Part shown: one piece after another, positions 42,078-46,138 of the stretch
Layout: each line of letters begins with the position of its first letter
Numbering within the stretch: the stretch's first letter is position 1
The notes under the pieces: model-generated
Told to the model about the DNA's origin: nothing
Seen by the model: the letters and a program-made list of their open reading frames with translations, nothing else
The model's database searches: none
From: Fragilariopsis cylindrus CCMP1102
Taxonomy: Eukaryota > Bacillariophyta > Bacillariophyceae > Bacillariales > Bacillariaceae
NCBI GenBank assembly: GCA_900095095.1
Contig: FMBT01000125.1
Coordinates: 1 to 46,138, forward strand
Length of the DNA stretch: 46,138 nt
Reading direction: 5' to 3'
Position numbers and translations under genes: made by a program

Positions 42078-44060
42078 TCATTTTTCCCATGGCATCGAAG
42101 CCAGGTAGAGCATGTCATCGTCAGCATCTTCGTTGGTCCACGGTGCGCTTTCGCCTCGTGATGCAGCTTCTAGTTCCATTTGTTCCAAATCAAAGATTGA
42201 CGTCGTTTGTTTTTCCCATGCTAGATCCTGCTGTTCTCGTAGACTCATTCCCTTTCCGTAGATTCTGGTGGCGACGACTTCAGCCTCGGAGGCAATTTGA
42301 TTGATGCGTGCCGCCAAATCGCCGCGTTCGTCGTCATACGATAGATTACCAAAGTTTAACATAACTGCTTTACAGGCGTTGATAAATCAGGGGTGGGACA
42401 TCCGGCATAGGTTTGTCTTGATCTGGTGTCTCCCCCTCCAATGCTTTGGCAGCATTTTCTGGTGTCCCTGGACCAATAAGTTTTCTCGAGGCGTGAAGGC
42501 ATCCACCAGAATATTTTCTCGATCGTTCGCGTCATCAGCACGAAGCAATTTTCGTATGAGAGCAATTTCTTTGGACGAAGCTTGTTTATCCTTTTCCTCC
42601 GCTGCACGAAGTCTCAGGCGTTTCATCAACTCAGCTGGACCCATTGCGCCTGCGTCTCTGGCCTGAGTTTCGTTGGCCTATTTTATACCCCAATTGATTG
42701 ATCGAACAACAGGTAAAATCGAAGCATTGTTTGTAAGATTACGACTCCAATTAGAAAGAGAGCCTCAAGTTGTTATATATCGCACGGCGATTGCAAGATC
42801 TGATACAACATAACGATACGGATTGAAGAAGAAGAAGGATTTACTACAGCAAAATTGAATTGCAAATCAAGGGATAATGGAATAAACCAACACAACGTAC
42901 CTCTAACAACAACAAAAAGGATTCATCGACCTGGCCCTCACGGACCATTTTCACGATTAGCCCTTCCATTCTCATGGGATCACCCATAGATAGAACGGAC
43001 TTCAACTGTTCGGTAGCCTTTCCGATACGTTTAGATTGTTCGTTAGCTAATGCCTCAAGGAGGGCTATCGAATCCTCATCGTCGCGTGCACTCAAAACTT
43101 TTACACATTGCGCGTCAAAACTATCATAATTCGTCTGGACGATAGATGCCGCTGTCACTCCAGCCTTGTAGGGTGGAAGTAACTTTTTGAGGGTGTCTTC
43201 GTAACTCATGAGAATTTCTGGTGTGATTTCTTGGTCGTAAAACGACACTTTGGCAATTTCGGCACGATCCTCAGCAGAAGCATATGAAGTCGAATCGATT
43301 GCCTGCGCCTTGCGCAATACATCTGCGATGATGCATTCGTAATAGGCACATGACACATATAAAAATCGTTAGAAAGAGTTTTGCTTTTGTCGATCTAAAG
43401 ATTGTGCAATCGTAATACAACGTTGCACAAGTAAAGATGATTATAGCAAGGTTAAGAAAATTTAAAACACAATCCGCTCTTTCTTTTCTTACCTGCGTTA
43501 GAGAGTTGCATACCCGCCTCGGCTTCAGCATCCGCAATGGCGAAACGTTCTTTTTCAGCGACGGCCGCCTCTTTTTCCTGTCGTTCTTGGGTAAGTCTGT
43601 TCACCTCCTGCTTCCTTATAATATCCTTGATCATGTCGAATAAATCTCTGAGTGCCATACGCTCTTCTGGATCTTTCGAATTTGCCGCCTTTTGTTCCAT
43701 CCAATCCATAAATTCTGGATCAGTTGCTTGTTCATAATTTTCCACAATGTCAAGACGAGGATCATTCGTTGAAAATACAAGATCTCCTAGAAATATTTCG
43801 TACGCAGCGACTTGGTCGTTGTTCATACCAGAATCATCGGATCCAAGCACCTCGCTTCCCATAAGGTTGTAATCGTCACCCATAACTTCATCTAGAATAC
43901 CGAATAATGGCTGTTGTCGCGATTGTTGTTGGTGTTGTTGTTGCTGCTGTTGAATACCAGAAAGTCGATAAGATGTCGTAAAAGCTTCAATATTGTTTGC
44001 ATCATTAGTCAGGTGACTTGCGGTCAAAAAAGCCGCAACTGCGTGGACCGAGAATTTCAT
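42078..44060 (-). CDS. Plastid-targeted protein of unknown function (three exons)
   Basis: About 529 residues. The signal peptide MKFSVHAVAAFLTASHL...IEAFTTSYRL carries the '-AF-' plastid motif. A Q-rich linker leads to an acidic, helical body: LGDLVFSTNDPRLDIVENYE, KDPEERMALRDLFDMIKDII, SFYDQEITPEILMSYEDTLK, VKVLSARDDEDSIALLEALA, MEGLIVKMVREGQVDESFLL, ELMKRLRLRAAEEKDKQ. Exons: 44060-43493, 43322-42901, 42677-42078; introns 170 and 223 bp with GT-AG ends and matching phases. In exon 3, about 42375-42475 reads best in a neighbouring frame (PGTPENAAKALEGETPDQDK) before returning, implying two compensating indels (-1 then +1). It ends DDDMLYLASMPWEK. No known domain is recognised. Confidence 0.78.
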
Positions 44061-45846
<1,786 letters not shown>

Positions 45847-46138
45847 AATATATGACTGATAGAATAGAATTATACTAAGTAGAAGGTTTCATAATATTAA
45901 TAGTGCATTCGTCATTACTCTTATTGTCTATCTATAGTCGAAAAATGCATCATCAAAATATTGTCGTTTTGCTTGTCAGAATTATACTAGATGTACTATA
46001 GTCGTTACAATTTTTTATATATTCTTTTGAATCTGTTATAGGTTATGATATGCTACGTATTTAATTGCAAGTAGAGCTTACAGTATTTAATTTACATAAT
46101 GCAATTAAGAAATATTTATTACGGACCTATTTTTCGAC
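45847..46138. other. 3' flank of DIM1 to window end
   Basis: AT-rich, no reading frame or structured element seen; the window ends before any further gene is evident. Confidence 0.6.

Noticed and set aside
1923..44060. Programmed ribosomal frameshifting as the cause of the breaks
   Set aside because: The sites share no slippery heptamer, stop codon context or downstream structure, and they occur in unrelated genes at a density matching sequencing deletions. Kept only as a remote alternative.

Overview
The window is nuclear DNA of a photosynthetic stramenopile, almost certainly a diatom. It carries a fucoxanthin-chlorophyll a/c antenna gene, signal peptides with the diatom plastid '-AF-' cleavage motif, short GT-AG introns (about 120-225 bp), AT-rich spacers, poly-Q/poly-N/poly-D protein tracts and a selenoprotein with a eukaryotic SECIS. 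There are no operons, phage genes or CRISPR arrays. Genes lie on both strands and are mostly single-copy housekeeping genes.

Layout. 1-1.9 kb: no supported gene. 1.9-7.1 kb: an FCP antenna gene (+), a two-WW-domain protein (-), a TL29/APX4-like lumenal pseudo-peroxidase (+) and mitochondrial uL13 (-). 7.2-9.1 kb: one copy of a dispersed repeat, then mevalonate kinase (+). 10-16.6 kb: a roughly 1270-residue repeat-rich coiled-coil protein (+) and an armadillo/HEAT-like protein (+). 17-22 kb: a MYND zinc-finger protein (-), NSUN2-type tRNA m5C methyltransferase (-) and the second, inverted copy of the dispersed repeat. 23.7-26.1 kb: an acidic repeat protein (+). 27.2-31.7 kb: EF-hand mitochondrial glycerol-3-phosphate dehydrogenase (+) and a secreted, tail-anchored protein (+). 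32-37 kb: an ApaG-domain protein (-), selenoprotein K (+) with SECIS, and a RimO-type methylthiotransferase (-). 38-46 kb: a poly-Q/poly-P protein with a dsRBD-like segment (-), an EGF-like membrane protein (+), a plastid-targeted protein (-) and 18S rRNA dimethylase DIM1 (+).

Quality. Many genes carry one-base reading-frame breaks. About 14 of 16 are in the same direction (one base missing), and several fall in homopolymers (A, C or T runs). Flanking protein continues in the other frame with normal family similarity. The simplest reading is residual single-base deletions in a long-read assembly, not mass pseudogenisation. Such genes are annotated as one CDS over the whole span with the break noted.

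Functionally, uL13m, NSUN2, RimO and DIM1 all act on ribosomes or RNA modification, while FCP, the TL29-like protein and the 42-44 kb protein are probably plastid proteins. The strongest special observation is selenoprotein K: an in-frame TGA in a G-G-G-U-G-R tail after splicing and a well-formed type II SECIS about 300 bp downstream.
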